Positions 37,971 to 47,209 of a stretch of 64,000 bases of DNA are shown here, one piece after another (position 1 is the first letter of the stretch; each line of letters starts with the position of its first letter). The position numbers were made by a program, and so were the translations under genes. Location: NCBI RefSeq assembly GCF_001310085.1, contig NZ_CP012643.1:775001-839000 (forward strand). The letters run 5' to 3'. The notes under the pieces were generated by a model. That model saw nothing but the letters and a program-made list of their open reading frames with translations. It was not told the origin of the DNA and searched no databases. This DNA comes from Rufibacter tibetensis (GTDB taxonomy: Bacteria; Bacteroidota; Bacteroidia; Cytophagales; Hymenobacteraceae).

Positions 37971-38543
37971 ATGGTTCAATTCAGCTTCAAAGAGATCGTT
38001 TCCGTCAGCCTAATCCTGTTCGCTATCATTGATATTCTGGGATCTATTCCGATTATCATTGACCTGCGGCGGCGCGAAGGAATCATCCAGTCTGAGAAAG
38101 CGACCTTAGTGGCCGGAGTGCTCATGATTGTGTTCCTGTTCCTGGGCGATGGTATTCTGCGGCTCTTCGGGATTGATTTTGCTTCTTTTGCTTTAGCGGG
38201 CGCCATCATCATTTTCCTGATGGGAATGGAAATGGTTTTGGGCATTCACCTGTTCCATTCCAACCCTGCGGTGAAGACCGGCTCTATTGTGCCCCTGGCT
38301 TTCCCCCTGATTGTAGGCGCCGGTACCATGACAACGCTTCTTTCTTTACGGGCTGCCTACGCCCTGCCTAACGTATTGGTGGGCATTCTGCTGAATCTGG
38401 TGTTTGTCTACATTGTCCTGAAAAGCTCTAACTGGCTGGAGCGCAAGCTGGGCCAAAACGGCACCGAGGTACTGCGGAAAGTGTTTGGGGTAATTCTGCT
38501 GGCCATTGCCATTAAGCTTTTCAAGACACACGTCAGTATCTAA
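37971..38543 (+). CDS. MarC family integral membrane protein
   Basis: The 190-residue protein is almost entirely hydrophobic with about six membrane helices. It starts MVQFSFKEIVSVSLILFAIIDILGSIPIII, with the MarC signature of a Pro in the first helix and a later LAFPLIVGAGTMTTLLSL helix. The family (UPF0056) was once linked to antibiotic resistance, but its function is unsettled. It lies 44 bp after the aminotransferase in the same direction and may be co-transcribed. Confidence 0.92.
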   Translation: MVQFSFKEIVSVSLILFAIIDILGSIPIIIDLRRREGIIQSEKATLVAGVLMIVFLFLGDGILRLFGIDFASFALAGAIIIFLMGMEMVLGIHLFHSNPAVKTGSIVPLAFPLIVGAGTMTTLLSLRAAYALPNVLVGILLNLVFVYIVLKSSNWLERKLGQNGTEVLRKVFGVILLAIAIKLFKTHVSI

Positions 38544-38552
38544 CTGGTTTCA

Positions 38553-38579
38553 GGACTGTTTTCTGAAAAGGTCTCAAAA
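38553..38579 (+). repeat. dispersed palindromic intergenic element, copy 8
   Basis: GGACTGTTTTCTGAAAAGGT followed by CTCAAAA; preceded by TTTCA. Confidence 0.5.
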
Positions 38580-38587
38580 AAATAAAA

Positions 38588-38638
38588 ACAAAAGGCCGGC
38601 ACCTCAGAAGAAACTCTGAAGTGCCGGCCTTTTTGTTT
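38588..38638. terminator. bidirectional terminator between marC-family and S8/S53 protease genes
   Basis: AAAGGCCGGCAC and GTGCCGGCCTTT form a strong stem extended by TCAGA/TCTGA past one mismatch, with A and T tracts on either side. Confidence 0.85.
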
Positions 38639-38647
38639 AAGAGCTTT

Positions 38648-41491
38648 TTATTTTACCAGAACAAGCCGCTTGTATTCTGTTTGCCCGTTAAAGGTAAACC
38701 GGCAGATGTACACTCCACTGGTTCTACCTGCGGCATCAAACTCAAAGCTGTACGCTCTGCCAGCGGTAACCGGTCCTTTGTATAAGCTGTTTACCAAAGT
38801 ACCTGCCGGTGACCATACTTCTACTACCAACTCGCCACTTTCTGAGGCGCCGAATTCAATTGCTGTTCTATCCATGAAAGGGTTAGGATAAGCACCTACC
38901 TGCACAAAGCTGCCTTGCCCGGCAGGTCCTACCCCTGCCAGAGTAGTGGTTTTCAAACTTGCAAGGGGTTGGTACACCTCAAATTCCTGAACTACTTCAG
39001 GAGCCCCCATATAAAGACCATTTCCGTACTGGGCTGCTTTGATCCTTACTTTTCCGGTTCCTTTTAAAGTTAGCATGTTCCCTGAAACAGTGGCAGGTCC
39101 CTGTAGAACTGTGTAATGAATAGGCAAGCCTGAGGTAGCAGTCGCCTCCAAAGCAATTGGGGTACTGGTAAGCATCATGTCTGGAATGTCGGCAAAACTG
39201 ATGGTCTGGGTTGCCTTACTCACAGTAAAGGACTGCGTTATAGGTGTGGCCGCTTCATAGACAGCATTGCCCTGCTGGGTAGCCATTACCGTTAAAGTGC
39301 CGGTTCCTGTCACTGTGAGCATGTTATCAGTGATGGTCCCCGACCCAGAAACTAATCTGAATTGCACCGGCAAGCCTGAAGAGGAAGTAGCTACCAGGGG
39401 AATAGGCCCCGCTCCGTAGGTGATGTTGGCCAGAGGCGAAAAAGTAATGGCTTGCGCTACCCCTTTTACTACCATTTCCTGGATTACTTCTGCCGCCGGG
39501 TTAAATTCAGGATTACCCCACTGCATGGCTTTGATTCTGATCACTCCACGCCCGGTGATGGTTAAAAGGTCGCCACTCACCGTAGCCGGCCCCTGCAAGA
39601 CCATGAACTCCACCGGAAGGTTGGAAGTAGTATACGCTTCCAATCTAATGACCCGAGGGTCTAAAATGCTTCGGTCTGGGATGTCAAAAAAGGTAAGGGT
39701 CTGATTGGCTTTGGTGGAAGAAGCCTCTACTGCCTTGTCTGCCTGCACGAAACCCCAACCCGTGCTGGAGTCAAACCCTTCGGAAAAGCCCTCTGAATAA
39801 GGATTGTCCATGTCAATGGCGGTAGAGATTAGCTTGTCCAGGACAGCACCCGGAGACATTTTACCTTTTTGCTTTTCCTGCATCAAAGCTGCCACTGCTG
39901 CCACGTGCGGGGCCGCTGCAGACGTCCCGAAGAAGTTAGGAAAGGTGTCTGGGTCAAGGCTGGTATCGGCGCCAAAGAAGGTGGTATTTCCTCCGTCCGG
40001 GCCTACCAATTCGGGTTTCCTTCTGATTCTCTGATTAGTGAATGCTGCCTCTTGCCCTGTGGTTGAAATAAACACTGGGGTTCCGCCGCCGGAAGAAAAA
40101 CCATTGATTACTGGTCTGCTCAGGCTTGGGTTGAACTGGGGAGTATTAAACCAAGCAGCGGCACCTACCGCAATCGCTCCCTGAGCGTTGGCGTGGCCAT
40201 AGATGGTGGAACTGTTAGTGATGTGTTCCAGAGGAACAGCAGACCCAAAATCTATCCATTTAATCATCTGGGGGTCTGGACCTTCAAACTTTACCAAAGC
40301 GATCTCAATGGTAACTGCCGAAGCACCAGTGTTTGAAATGGCAATGGTTTCCCAGGGATCTCGACCAATATTCCCCTGCGAGGAATTAGCAAACAGCGTA
40401 TTATTAAAGTACACCAGCACGTCCATGTCAGTCTTTGCACCTTCTCCCCCGCTAGTGGAAAAAAAGTCGTCTGACCACTGGACCATAAGCTGGATAGAAC
40501 TTCTGGCCGGAATACTGATAGATTGCCGGGTGTCACCTCCACCAAAGTCATGAGCCACTCCCCAGCCCGGAATCACCAATCCGGTATTCTTGAAAGGCGC
40601 TTGGTACGATTTTCTGGCCTGGTTGCCTGCCGCACTGAAATACGTCACGTTCCGCTTGGCAACCTCATCTACCGCCTGGGCAATGATTCCGTCCTGAAAC
40701 ATGGGCTCAGCCAGGTAAATCACATCATCTACCACAATATTGCATCCGGCAGAAGCCAACCCCAAGATACCATTGGCAAAAGCAGCCTGACCAGGGCTGG
40801 AGGTATGGAAAGCAATCTTTGCCCCTGGTGCTACATCATGAATGATTTCAGCCATGGCCCTGCCTTCATCTGTTCCCCCCGGCACATCTGCTAAAACCTG
40901 AACATCGGCGGGAAGGTCTCCAGAGGCCACCCCAGCGGCAACCCCGCCCCCTATAGAACCATAGGAATCAGAGATGACCCCTATCTTAGAGCCCAGCCCC
41001 GTTACCCCATATTTAGCCGCCGCCAAGTCTGCTTTAAGTGAAACATCTCCCTGTGAAGACACCTCACCTACTTTTCTTTGGGGAGTGTAAGCTGGTGAAG
41101 CATGGTTCAGATTGTTGATTCCTTCCAGTTTTTCAATCCGGTCAATTGGAAAAAAACCAGAGACCACCCTTTTATGAAAGGTGCCATTTTTTAGCCCCAA
41201 CCGCTGAAGCTGCTCTAACAAAACGTTGCCATCTGCCTCATTAGAATAGGCATCAATAGCCACGTATCCGTCCATGGTTTTAACGTGCTGAAGCACCTGC
41301 AGGGTAGAAGCACTTCTTGCTCTTGTAGCCGATTTAACAGCAGCTGGGATAGTAGATAAAGCGCGTAGTGCCTGATCTGCTTTATGAGTTTCCTTGTTAG
41401 CCAAACTCTGCCCTTGTACTATATTGAGATTAAATAATAAAAGGTTAGCGCAGATGAAGAGCCGAGCCATACTGGGTAAAGAGTGTTTCAT
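38648..41491 (-). CDS. secreted S8/S53-like serine peptidase with Ig-like repeats and T9SS type A sorting domain
   Basis: A 947-residue exported protease. A signal peptide (about 1-28) and a propeptide lead into a subtilase-fold domain (about 160-545) with Asp175 in GVISDSYG, the oxyanion Asn290 in SAAGN and nucleophile Ser524 in FGTSAAAPHVAAVAAL. Where subtilisins have the HGT His, this protein has TDEGRAM with Glu209, followed by IIHDVAPGA. This resembles the sedolisin (S53) Glu-Asp-Ser arrangement. Then come four similar beta domains (about 600-860; recurring LP-x-x-F/Y, GPATVSGD/N and GTG-x-x-x-I/V-x-A), and the C-terminal T9SS type A domain (YPNPF at its start, final YKRLVLVK). Export and surface attachment or release would use the T9SS. 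Confidence 0.88.
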   Translation of the reverse strand: MKHSLPSMARLFICANLLLFNLNIVQGQSLANKETHKADQALRALSTIPAAVKSATRARSASTLQVLQHVKTMDGYVAIDAYSNEADGNVLLEQLQRLGLKNGTFHKRVVSGFFPIDRIEKLEGINNLNHASPAYTPQRKVGEVSSQGDVSLKADLAAAKYGVTGLGSKIGVISDSYGSIGGGVAAGVASGDLPADVQVLADVPGGTDEGRAMAEIIHDVAPGAKIAFHTSSPGQAAFANGILGLASAGCNIVVDDVIYLAEPMFQDGIIAQAVDEVAKRNVTYFSAAGNQARKSYQAPFKNTGLVIPGWGVAHDFGGGDTRQSISIPARSSIQLMVQWSDDFFSTSGGEGAKTDMDVLVYFNNTLFANSSQGNIGRDPWETIAISNTGASAVTIEIALVKFEGPDPQMIKWIDFGSAVPLEHITNSSTIYGHANAQGAIAVGAAAWFNTPQFNPSLSRPVINGFSSGGGTPVFISTTGQEAAFTNQRIRRKPELVGPDGGNTTFFGADTSLDPDTFPNFFGTSAAAPHVAAVAALMQEKQKGKMSPGAVLDKLISTAIDMDNPYSEGFSEGFDSSTGWGFVQADKAVEASSTKANQTLTFFDIPDRSILDPRVIRLEAYTTSNLPVEFMVLQGPATVSGDLLTITGRGVIRIKAMQWGNPEFNPAAEVIQEMVVKGVAQAITFSPLANITYGAGPIPLVATSSSGLPVQFRLVSGSGTITDNMLTVTGTGTLTVMATQQGNAVYEAATPITQSFTVSKATQTISFADIPDMMLTSTPIALEATATSGLPIHYTVLQGPATVSGNMLTLKGTGKVRIKAAQYGNGLYMGAPEVVQEFEVYQPLASLKTTTLAGVGPAGQGSFVQVGAYPNPFMDRTAIEFGASESGELVVEVWSPAGTLVNSLYKGPVTAGRAYSFEFDAAGRTSGVYICRFTFNGQTEYKRLVLVK

Positions 41492-42513
41492 ATATTATAG
41501 ATTATTAATATTTAGTTCTGTTCTTATCCTAAGTTAAGAAGTAAAAATCTGAAGCACCATGTAAAAGCCTCATTTTTTGCATGTTATAAACACTGTAAAG
41601 CAGCAGTAGTGAAGGGCTTGTTGCAGGTGGTTTCTTAAGGATTTTAAAGCACTAAGGAGTAGGATTTTTCTTCTTGAGCCTAATCAATAGGAGCGCTTTT
41701 TTGCAGCTAAATCTGCAACGAATCGATTTCGCTTAAAAGTGGACTTTGGACAAGTATAAGTAAAGTCTAACTGGCGCTAACTACATAAAATAGAGGTCAG
41801 GCACCTAAAAGCCACCTTACTCTTCCCCAATCCTGAAAAAATATTTTTATCCTTCCTTTTTGAAAATGGCTTTGAAACGGCAACATCGTTCTTCCAATAC
41901 CAAGTTGAAATGCCTAAGGAGATGCAGGTTATGACCTATTCTCTCCTCTATTACAGCGATTACTCCAGGAAGAAAATTTAAGATTTAAGGCCAAAATAAT
42001 GATTAGAAATAGCTACTTACATTTGTCTTAGACTTAATAACAGTTTTCCTCCTGTTAACTATTCTAAAAAATAGATAAATTAATATTTGCACTTTACAAT
42101 ATAGCTTTAGCTGGACAAACACCTTTTTATGTAATCATAAGTGGCCAGCAGGTTCTAAAAAAGAGGGCAATTATGTCTTCATTTTTGAATTCATACTGCT
42201 GGAAGAACCAGTTAGCCACGCTTAGTTTTCTTGGGCAAGTACTGGCCAATAACAAAGGAAAAAACGCTTGTTGCCATTCTGAATGGGAAGTTTTATTCTA
42301 TAAATATAGCCTTTTATTTCCCCCAATAATATACTCGTGTTTCAACTCAGGGATAGGAAGAAATTTAGATGAAGCATTTAACCACCTCCTACTTATATAT
42401 GCTGGGCTTTGAAATTGGGTGTTGAATGCCTAGGCACTAAAAATATTCTTAGCCTTTAACGCCGCCGCTTGCCGCATGATGGGTAATTTTGCTGAAAACT
42501 AACCGCATACATT
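41492..42513. other. 1-kb AT-rich gap without a supported gene
   Basis: Upstream of both the protease (leftward) and rnhA (rightward), so it must hold their promoters. An ORF of 79 residues (42173-42412) is present but has no family-like features and a composition close to the intergenic background. I see no tRNA, no terminator-grade hairpin and no clear TAnnTTTG with -33 partner. It could hide a small RNA or a decayed gene. Confidence 0.5.
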
Positions 42514-42975
42514 TTGATAGAAGTATTTACCGATGGTGCCTCCAGGGGCAATCCTGGCCCAGGTGGTTACGGCGTTATTCTCCGGTACGGCCCTCACGTG
42601 AAGGAAATTAGCGAAGGTTTCCGGAAGACTACTAATAACCGTATGGAACTGCTGGCGGTCATCGTCGCTTTGGAGTCTATCACCAAACCGGGTATTCCAG
42701 TGACCATTTACTCGGACTCTAAGTACGTGGTAGATGCGGTAGAGAAAAAATGGGTTTTTGGCTGGGAAAAAAAAGGCTTCACCGGTAAGGCGAACCCAGA
42801 TCTTTGGCAGCGTTTTCTGAAAATCTACCGAAAACACCAGGTGCGCTTTGTCTGGGTGCGGGGTCATGCCGGACATGCCGAAAACGAACGCTGCGACCAA
42901 TTAGCCGTGGCGGCGGCCCTGCAACCCAACCTTCCGCCAGACAAAGGCTTTGAGGCAAACCCCACTGCTGGTTAA
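42514..42975 (+). CDS. rnhA: ribonuclease HI
   Basis: Degrades RNA in RNA-DNA hybrids, removing R-loops and primers. The 153 residues start with the family motif (MIEVFTDGASRGNPGPGGYG) and carry the catalytic acidic residues: Asp in FTDGASRG, Glu in RMELLAVI, Asp in YSDSKYVVDAV, and the final Asp in ENERCDQLA, preceded by the flexible-loop His (VRGHAGH). The start is TTG at 42514: an in-frame TGA lies at 42493-42495, no ATG lies between, and the next Met would remove the first catalytic Asp. trmN6 follows after 3 bp, suggesting an operon. Confidence 0.95.
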   Translation: MIEVFTDGASRGNPGPGGYGVILRYGPHVKEISEGFRKTTNNRMELLAVIVALESITKPGIPVTIYSDSKYVVDAVEKKWVFGWEKKGFTGKANPDLWQRFLKIYRKHQVRFVWVRGHAGHAENERCDQLAVAAALQPNLPPDKGFEANPTAG

Positions 42976-42978
42976 ACC

Positions 42979-43692
42979 ATGCCCAATTCTTATTTCCAGT
43001 TCAAGCAGTTTCTGATCAGGCAGGACAAGTGCGCCATGAAAGTCTGCACAGACTCCTGCGTATTAGGCGCTGCCGTGAACGTAGCCGGTGCCAAACGGAT
43101 TCTGGATATTGGTGCCGGAACCGGATTACTGAGTTTAATGGTGGCCCAACGCGCGCCGGAAGCATTGATTGAAGCGGTAGAAATTGACACTGCCGCCAGT
43201 GAGCAAGCACAAGAGAATATTGCGGCTAGTCCTTGGGCGAACCGCATCAGGTTGTTTCCCATGTCACTGCAGGAGTTTGCCCAATACCAACCTGCTCCTT
43301 ATGATATAATCATCAGTAACCCACCTTTCTTCCAGGCTTCACTGAAATCACTTGATTCGGCAAAAAACCAAGCCAAACATACAGAGACCCTTTCCTTCAC
43401 AGAAATCATCTCTTTTGCCCAACACTTCCTGTCTCCTGATGGAAAACTGCATATTCTGCTTCCTACGCATGAAGCCAAGGTGTTTGAGAATGAAGCCCTT
43501 CAAAAAGGCTTTTTCACCAATTCAATTCTTTGGCTGGAAACAACCCCTCAGGGTAAATTACTCCGCGCTATCCATACCTATTCACGTTACGCTGTATCTA
43601 CTACTGAAAGCACATTAGCCGTGCGGGAAAAAGATCAAACTTACACCAAAGCATTCCAGGAACTGCTGAAAGAGTACTACCTGATCTTTTGA
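42979..43692 (+). CDS. trmN6: tRNA1(Val) (adenine(37)-N6)-methyltransferase
   Basis: SAM-dependent N6-adenine methyltransferase (YfiC family) that modifies A37 of a tRNA-Val. The 237 residues begin MPNSYFQFKQFLIRQDKCAMKV, with the QDKCAMKVCTDS segment typical of the family. SAM motif I is DIGAGTGLLSLM, and the catalytic NPPF motif is in IIISNPPFFQAS. It starts 3 bp after the rnhA stop codon and is probably translationally coupled to it. Confidence 0.92.
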   Translation: MPNSYFQFKQFLIRQDKCAMKVCTDSCVLGAAVNVAGAKRILDIGAGTGLLSLMVAQRAPEALIEAVEIDTAASEQAQENIAASPWANRIRLFPMSLQEFAQYQPAPYDIIISNPPFFQASLKSLDSAKNQAKHTETLSFTEIISFAQHFLSPDGKLHILLPTHEAKVFENEALQKGFFTNSILWLETTPQGKLLRAIHTYSRYAVSTTESTLAVREKDQTYTKAFQELLKEYYLIF

Positions 43693-43828
43693 CACTGCTT
43701 ATGGGTTTTGAGCACTATGGCTCCACTCCAACATAAGAAATATGGTGCAAACTGCTTCTACCATGCAGGCAGGCGTAGGGGATGCGGGGGTATTGGTTGT
43801 CTGATTTGCAAGGACCAAACCAAGCGCT

Positions 43829-45212
43829 ATGCAAAACCCTCTACGTTTCTTTCTCCTGGCAATCGCAATTTGTACGCTATACATCCTTCCAGCCAAAGCC
43901 CAAAAACTTACTGACCAAGAGAAGCTGTATGGCCTCTCTAGTTTTTGGAAGGAAGCCAGCTACAACTTTGCCTACTTTGACAAGATTCCTACCCTTAATT
44001 GGGAGAGCACCTACCAGGCATTTGTACCCCAGGTTCTTGCTACTAAGACAGACCTGGAGTATTACCGTACTCTACAACGCTTTAGCGCCCTTTTGCAAGG
44101 CGGACATACCAGCATTGGATTACCCCAACACCTCGCTCAGCAGCTTGGCTTTCCAGCAGTTGAGATAAAGGCCATTGACCGTAGAGCCATTGTAACGAAC
44201 GTCTCTACCACACTGAAAGACAAACTTCCTTTGGGCTCGGAGATCATTGAAATTGAAGGGATTCCTACGCAGGAATATGTCACAAGAAATGTATTCCCTT
44301 ACATGACTTCCTCTACTGACTATGTAAGATGGAGCAAAACCATTCAAGTCTCCTTGGTGGGTGCCAAGGGAACTTCTGTTCAGGTAAAGATCAAATCACC
44401 GAAGGGCCAGTTTTCCCTGGTAACTTTAGACAGACCAGATGGAAAAGTGGAATGGGTAAAATCTTCGCCTAAACTGCCCCCGGTAGAGTTCAAGTGGCTG
44501 AAGAATGACATGGCCCATGTGGCTATCAACACTTTCGGCGATAAGATTATAATAGACCAATTCAGGAAAGCACTGCCAGTGTTGCATAAAGCCAAAGGCC
44601 TCATCATTGATCTTCGGTACAACGGCGGTGGCTACAGCAGTTTATCGCAGGAGATTGTGAAACACCTTACAGAAGCGCCTGTTATCTACGGATCTGTCTG
44701 GAAGACCCAGGAACACAAGGCTTCCTACAAAGCGTGGGGAGTGTTTGTGGAAAAAGAAGACACCACCCAATGGGGAAAGAAGCCCGTGCCTACCTGCAAG
44801 GAACCAAGTGGCATGTAGGAGACACCATGCAAACAAAAACGACCTGACTGCGCCAAAAATCAAAGCTCCAATAGTCGTACTCACCAGCTACCAAACGGCT
44901 TCCGCGGCCGAAGATTTCCTGATTATGCTGGATAACCTGAACCGCGCTACCAAAGTAGGGCAGAAAACATACGGCAGCACCGGTCAGCCCTTGTTCTTTG
45001 ATTTACCGGGAGGCGGTAATGCCCGGATCTGCACCAAACGTGATACCTATCCAGATGGCCGCGAGTTAGTGGGATATGGAATATTGCCACATGTAGAGGT
45101 AAACCCCACGGTAGAATCCTTCCTAAAAGAGGAAGATATACTACTGGAAAAAGGAATCATGGTGCTGAAAGACAAGATAAAAGCAGAAGCCAGAAAAACA
45201 GCACTGCGCTAA
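43829..45212 (+). pseudogene. S41 family peptidase, interrupted by two frameshifts
   Basis: A secreted C-terminal-processing-type serine protease. The first 329 codons (43829-44818) give a signal peptide (MQNPLRFFLLAIAICTLYILP), a helical cap, a PDZ-like region (LGSEIIEIEGIPTQEYV) and the start of the S41 core (GLIIDLRYNGGG). The frame then fails near 44775-44782: the next ~50 bp read ARAYLQGTKWHVGDTMQTK one frame over. A second shift near 44835-44840 moves into the frame that runs to 45212, with the nucleophile Ser region VVLTSYQTASAAED and DLPGGGNARI. Both shifts equal loss of one base in an A-rich run (GAAAGAAG and CAAAAACG). It is either a fresh pseudogene or an assembly error. Confidence 0.85.
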
Positions 45213-45233
45213 ATTTCCCCTGAGCTCACATAA

Positions 45234-45284
45234 ATACGCTTTGTAGAAAAAGGACTTCTACTCTCCTTTTTCTACAAAGCGTAT
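45234..45284. terminator. 21-bp perfect hairpin, bidirectional terminator
   Basis: Arms 45234-45254 and 45264-45284 are exact reverse complements with a 9-nt loop. The right arm encodes the last codons of the convergent saccharopine dehydrogenase-like gene, so the hairpin overlaps coding sequence. Confidence 0.75.
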
Positions 45285-46592
45285 CCCATTTTGCTCCAGT
45301 TCTTCCAAAATAGGTTGATAAAGTTCAGCTTGCAGAGGCACCACTACTCCTTTGGTTTGCAGCCTTCCCAGCAGTAAGTGCTTCACGGCTATCCCCACTG
45401 GTAAGCCCACCGTTTTCGCCATAGCGGTATGTACCTCATCATCTCCCAGCACCACAAGGGAAGAGGTAAGTTTCTTTTGCGCCCCGTTCAACTCATATTC
45501 AAATTGGTGCAGCATCACAATCATGTCCTTGTCACCGGGGCTGAGCTTCCATTTAGGCACTAATAATTTCTCTAAGGCTTGAGCAGGCGTGGCTTTATCC
45601 AGCCCAATGGGAACTTCCTCAAACAACCCGGTCCACTCTATCAACTGCATCTCTTCTGCCTCTGGGTTCAAGCCAACGTAAGCGGCCACTTGCTCTTTCA
45701 AGGACATTCCCTGTTTTGGAGCAGTGGGCAAGCAACTTTCTACCAGCTCCCAATACGTCATATGAGCAGAGTCTTCCAGAGAGTAAGAATCATCGGTGAG
45801 GCCCAGTTGCACCAACACATGCCACGCCTGGCAGTACCCCGGTCTACGCAGGGTGCCGCGTAGCATGGTTTGGATGTTCTGTAACCCGTAAGGCTCCACG
45901 TACCCCAAAGAATCACGGTTGGCATAGCCGTCAAAGTACCCGAAGCCTTCCACCAGAAAGGTCTCGGTGCGTCTGAACAATTGAGGGTACGGGATGTATT
46001 TGTAAGCACCATCCTGCTTGTATTTGGCAGTGCCCTGACCAGCCAAAATCACATTACGAGGGTTCCAGGTAAACTTATAGTGCCACGGATTGTTTTCAGA
46101 CTCCGGTGCCATCAATCCGCCGGTGAAGGATTTGAAAGAGGTAATGTTACCACCCTGTCCTTGTATTTGGTGTATGATGCGCATGGCAGACATATGGTCT
46201 ATACCGGGGTCTAGCCCGCACTCCATCAGAAAAGTTAACCTTTTAGCTTTCGCCTCCTCGTGCATTTCCTTGATCTGCGAAGGAACATACGAGGCCGTGA
46301 CCAAATGTTGTCCAAGCTCCAAACACGTCTGCGCCACCAACGGGTGAAAAAGAGCCGGAAGCATGGAAATCACGACATGGGCCTGGCCAATCTCTGTCCT
46401 ACGTTGCTCTTCATTTTGCACATCAAACACGAACGCTCTTGCCTGGGAATACAGCGCCAGCTTCTGGGTTAGATGCTCCACTGAAACGTCCCCTATTGCC
46501 AGTTGCCAATTATGAATGGTGGCATTTGACAGCAAATAGTCAATAAGCACAGTGGCAGAGCGACCAGCGCCCAGGAGCAGGATCTTGTTCAT
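45258..46592 (-). CDS. saccharopine dehydrogenase family protein
   Basis: NAD(P)-dependent oxidoreductase of 444 residues from ATG 46590-46592 (MNKILLLGAGRSATVLIDYL). An N-terminal Rossmann domain has GAGRSA, VVISMLPALFHPLVAQTCLE and TASYVPSQI. The catalytic region holds the conserved LMECGLDPGIDHMSAMR stretch, and a C-terminal domain carries the FKSFTGGLMAPESENNPW motif. It resembles saccharopine reductases and lysine-catabolism dehydrogenases; the exact substrate is inference. The upstream ATG at 46634 adds 14 residues before the Rossmann strand and is less likely. Confidence 0.9.
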   Translation of the reverse strand: MNKILLLGAGRSATVLIDYLLSNATIHNWQLAIGDVSVEHLTQKLALYSQARAFVFDVQNEEQRRTEIGQAHVVISMLPALFHPLVAQTCLELGQHLVTASYVPSQIKEMHEEAKAKRLTFLMECGLDPGIDHMSAMRIIHQIQGQGGNITSFKSFTGGLMAPESENNPWHYKFTWNPRNVILAGQGTAKYKQDGAYKYIPYPQLFRRTETFLVEGFGYFDGYANRDSLGYVEPYGLQNIQTMLRGTLRRPGYCQAWHVLVQLGLTDDSYSLEDSAHMTYWELVESCLPTAPKQGMSLKEQVAAYVGLNPEAEEMQLIEWTGLFEEVPIGLDKATPAQALEKLLVPKWKLSPGDKDMIVMLHQFEYELNGAQKKLTSSLVVLGDDEVHTAMAKTVGLPVGIAVKHLLLGRLQTKGVVVPLQAELYQPILEELEQNGIRFVEKGE

Positions 46593-46659
46593 AGTTTGGC
46601 AGATGGAGGTGTAACTATGGGGTAAAATGGGCAAAATCTACCGCACAGGCAACCCATTC

Positions 46660-46689
46660 TTGCATTTTCAAGCCAACTTATTAACTTTG
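46660..46689 (+). promoter_or_regulatory. candidate promoter of cdd
   Basis: TTG (46660-46662) and TAACTTTG (46682-46689) are 19 bp apart, a good -33/-7 pair. The cdd ATG is 34 bp downstream. Confidence 0.6.
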
Positions 46690-46723
46690 GCTCCCGTACG
46701 TGCTCGTGCGGAAACCGCACTTT

Positions 46724-47209
46724 ATGATAGAACAAGTACAACTCAACATTACCTATGAGGTAGTGTCTTCAGTAGAAGAATTAACCCCACAGGAACGGCA
46801 GGTTTTCCTCCTCGCCCAAGAAGCCACCAATAACGCATATGCTCCATACTCAAATTATCTGGTAGGTGCCGCTTTGCTTCTTTCAGATGGCAGCATTCAC
46901 CAAGGTACAAACCAGGAAAACGCGGCCTACCCTTCTGGCCTGTGCGCAGAACGTACCCTGTTGTTTGGCGTAGGATCTAACTACCCAGATAAAAAGATGG
47001 AGATGATGGCCGTTACCGTTCGGCGGAGACATGAAACCCATTTCCTGAAGGCTTGTCCCTGCGGAGCCTGCCGGCAAGTGATGGCCGAATACCAGAACCG
47101 GCAGAATGCCCCTATCAAGCTGCTTATGCAGGGCGAAGACGGAAAAGTTATTCGCTTGCAATCAGTAGAAGATTTACTGCCCTTCATGTTCACGAAAGAT
47201 CAACTGTAA
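46724..47209 (+). CDS. cdd: cytidine deaminase
   Basis: Zinc enzyme of pyrimidine salvage that deaminates cytidine and deoxycytidine. From ATG 46724 (MIEQVQLNITYEVVSSVEEL) it has 161 residues with the substrate motif YAPYSNYLVGAAL, the zinc and catalytic site CAERTLL (Cys plus Glu), and the second zinc pair in KACPCGACRQVMAEY. An upstream in-frame GTG at 46700 is not needed. The hydrolase gene begins directly after its stop. Confidence 0.95.
   Translation: MIEQVQLNITYEVVSSVEELTPQERQVFLLAQEATNNAYAPYSNYLVGAALLLSDGSIHQGTNQENAAYPSGLCAERTLLFGVGSNYPDKKMEMMAVTVRRRHETHFLKACPCGACRQVMAEYQNRQNAPIKLLMQGEDGKVIRLQSVEDLLPFMFTKDQL

Noticed and set aside
42173..42412. A 79-residue ORF in the AT-rich gap before rnhA
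   Set aside because: No family-like motif, AT-rich composition like the surrounding gap, and no terminator or promoter that would support it.
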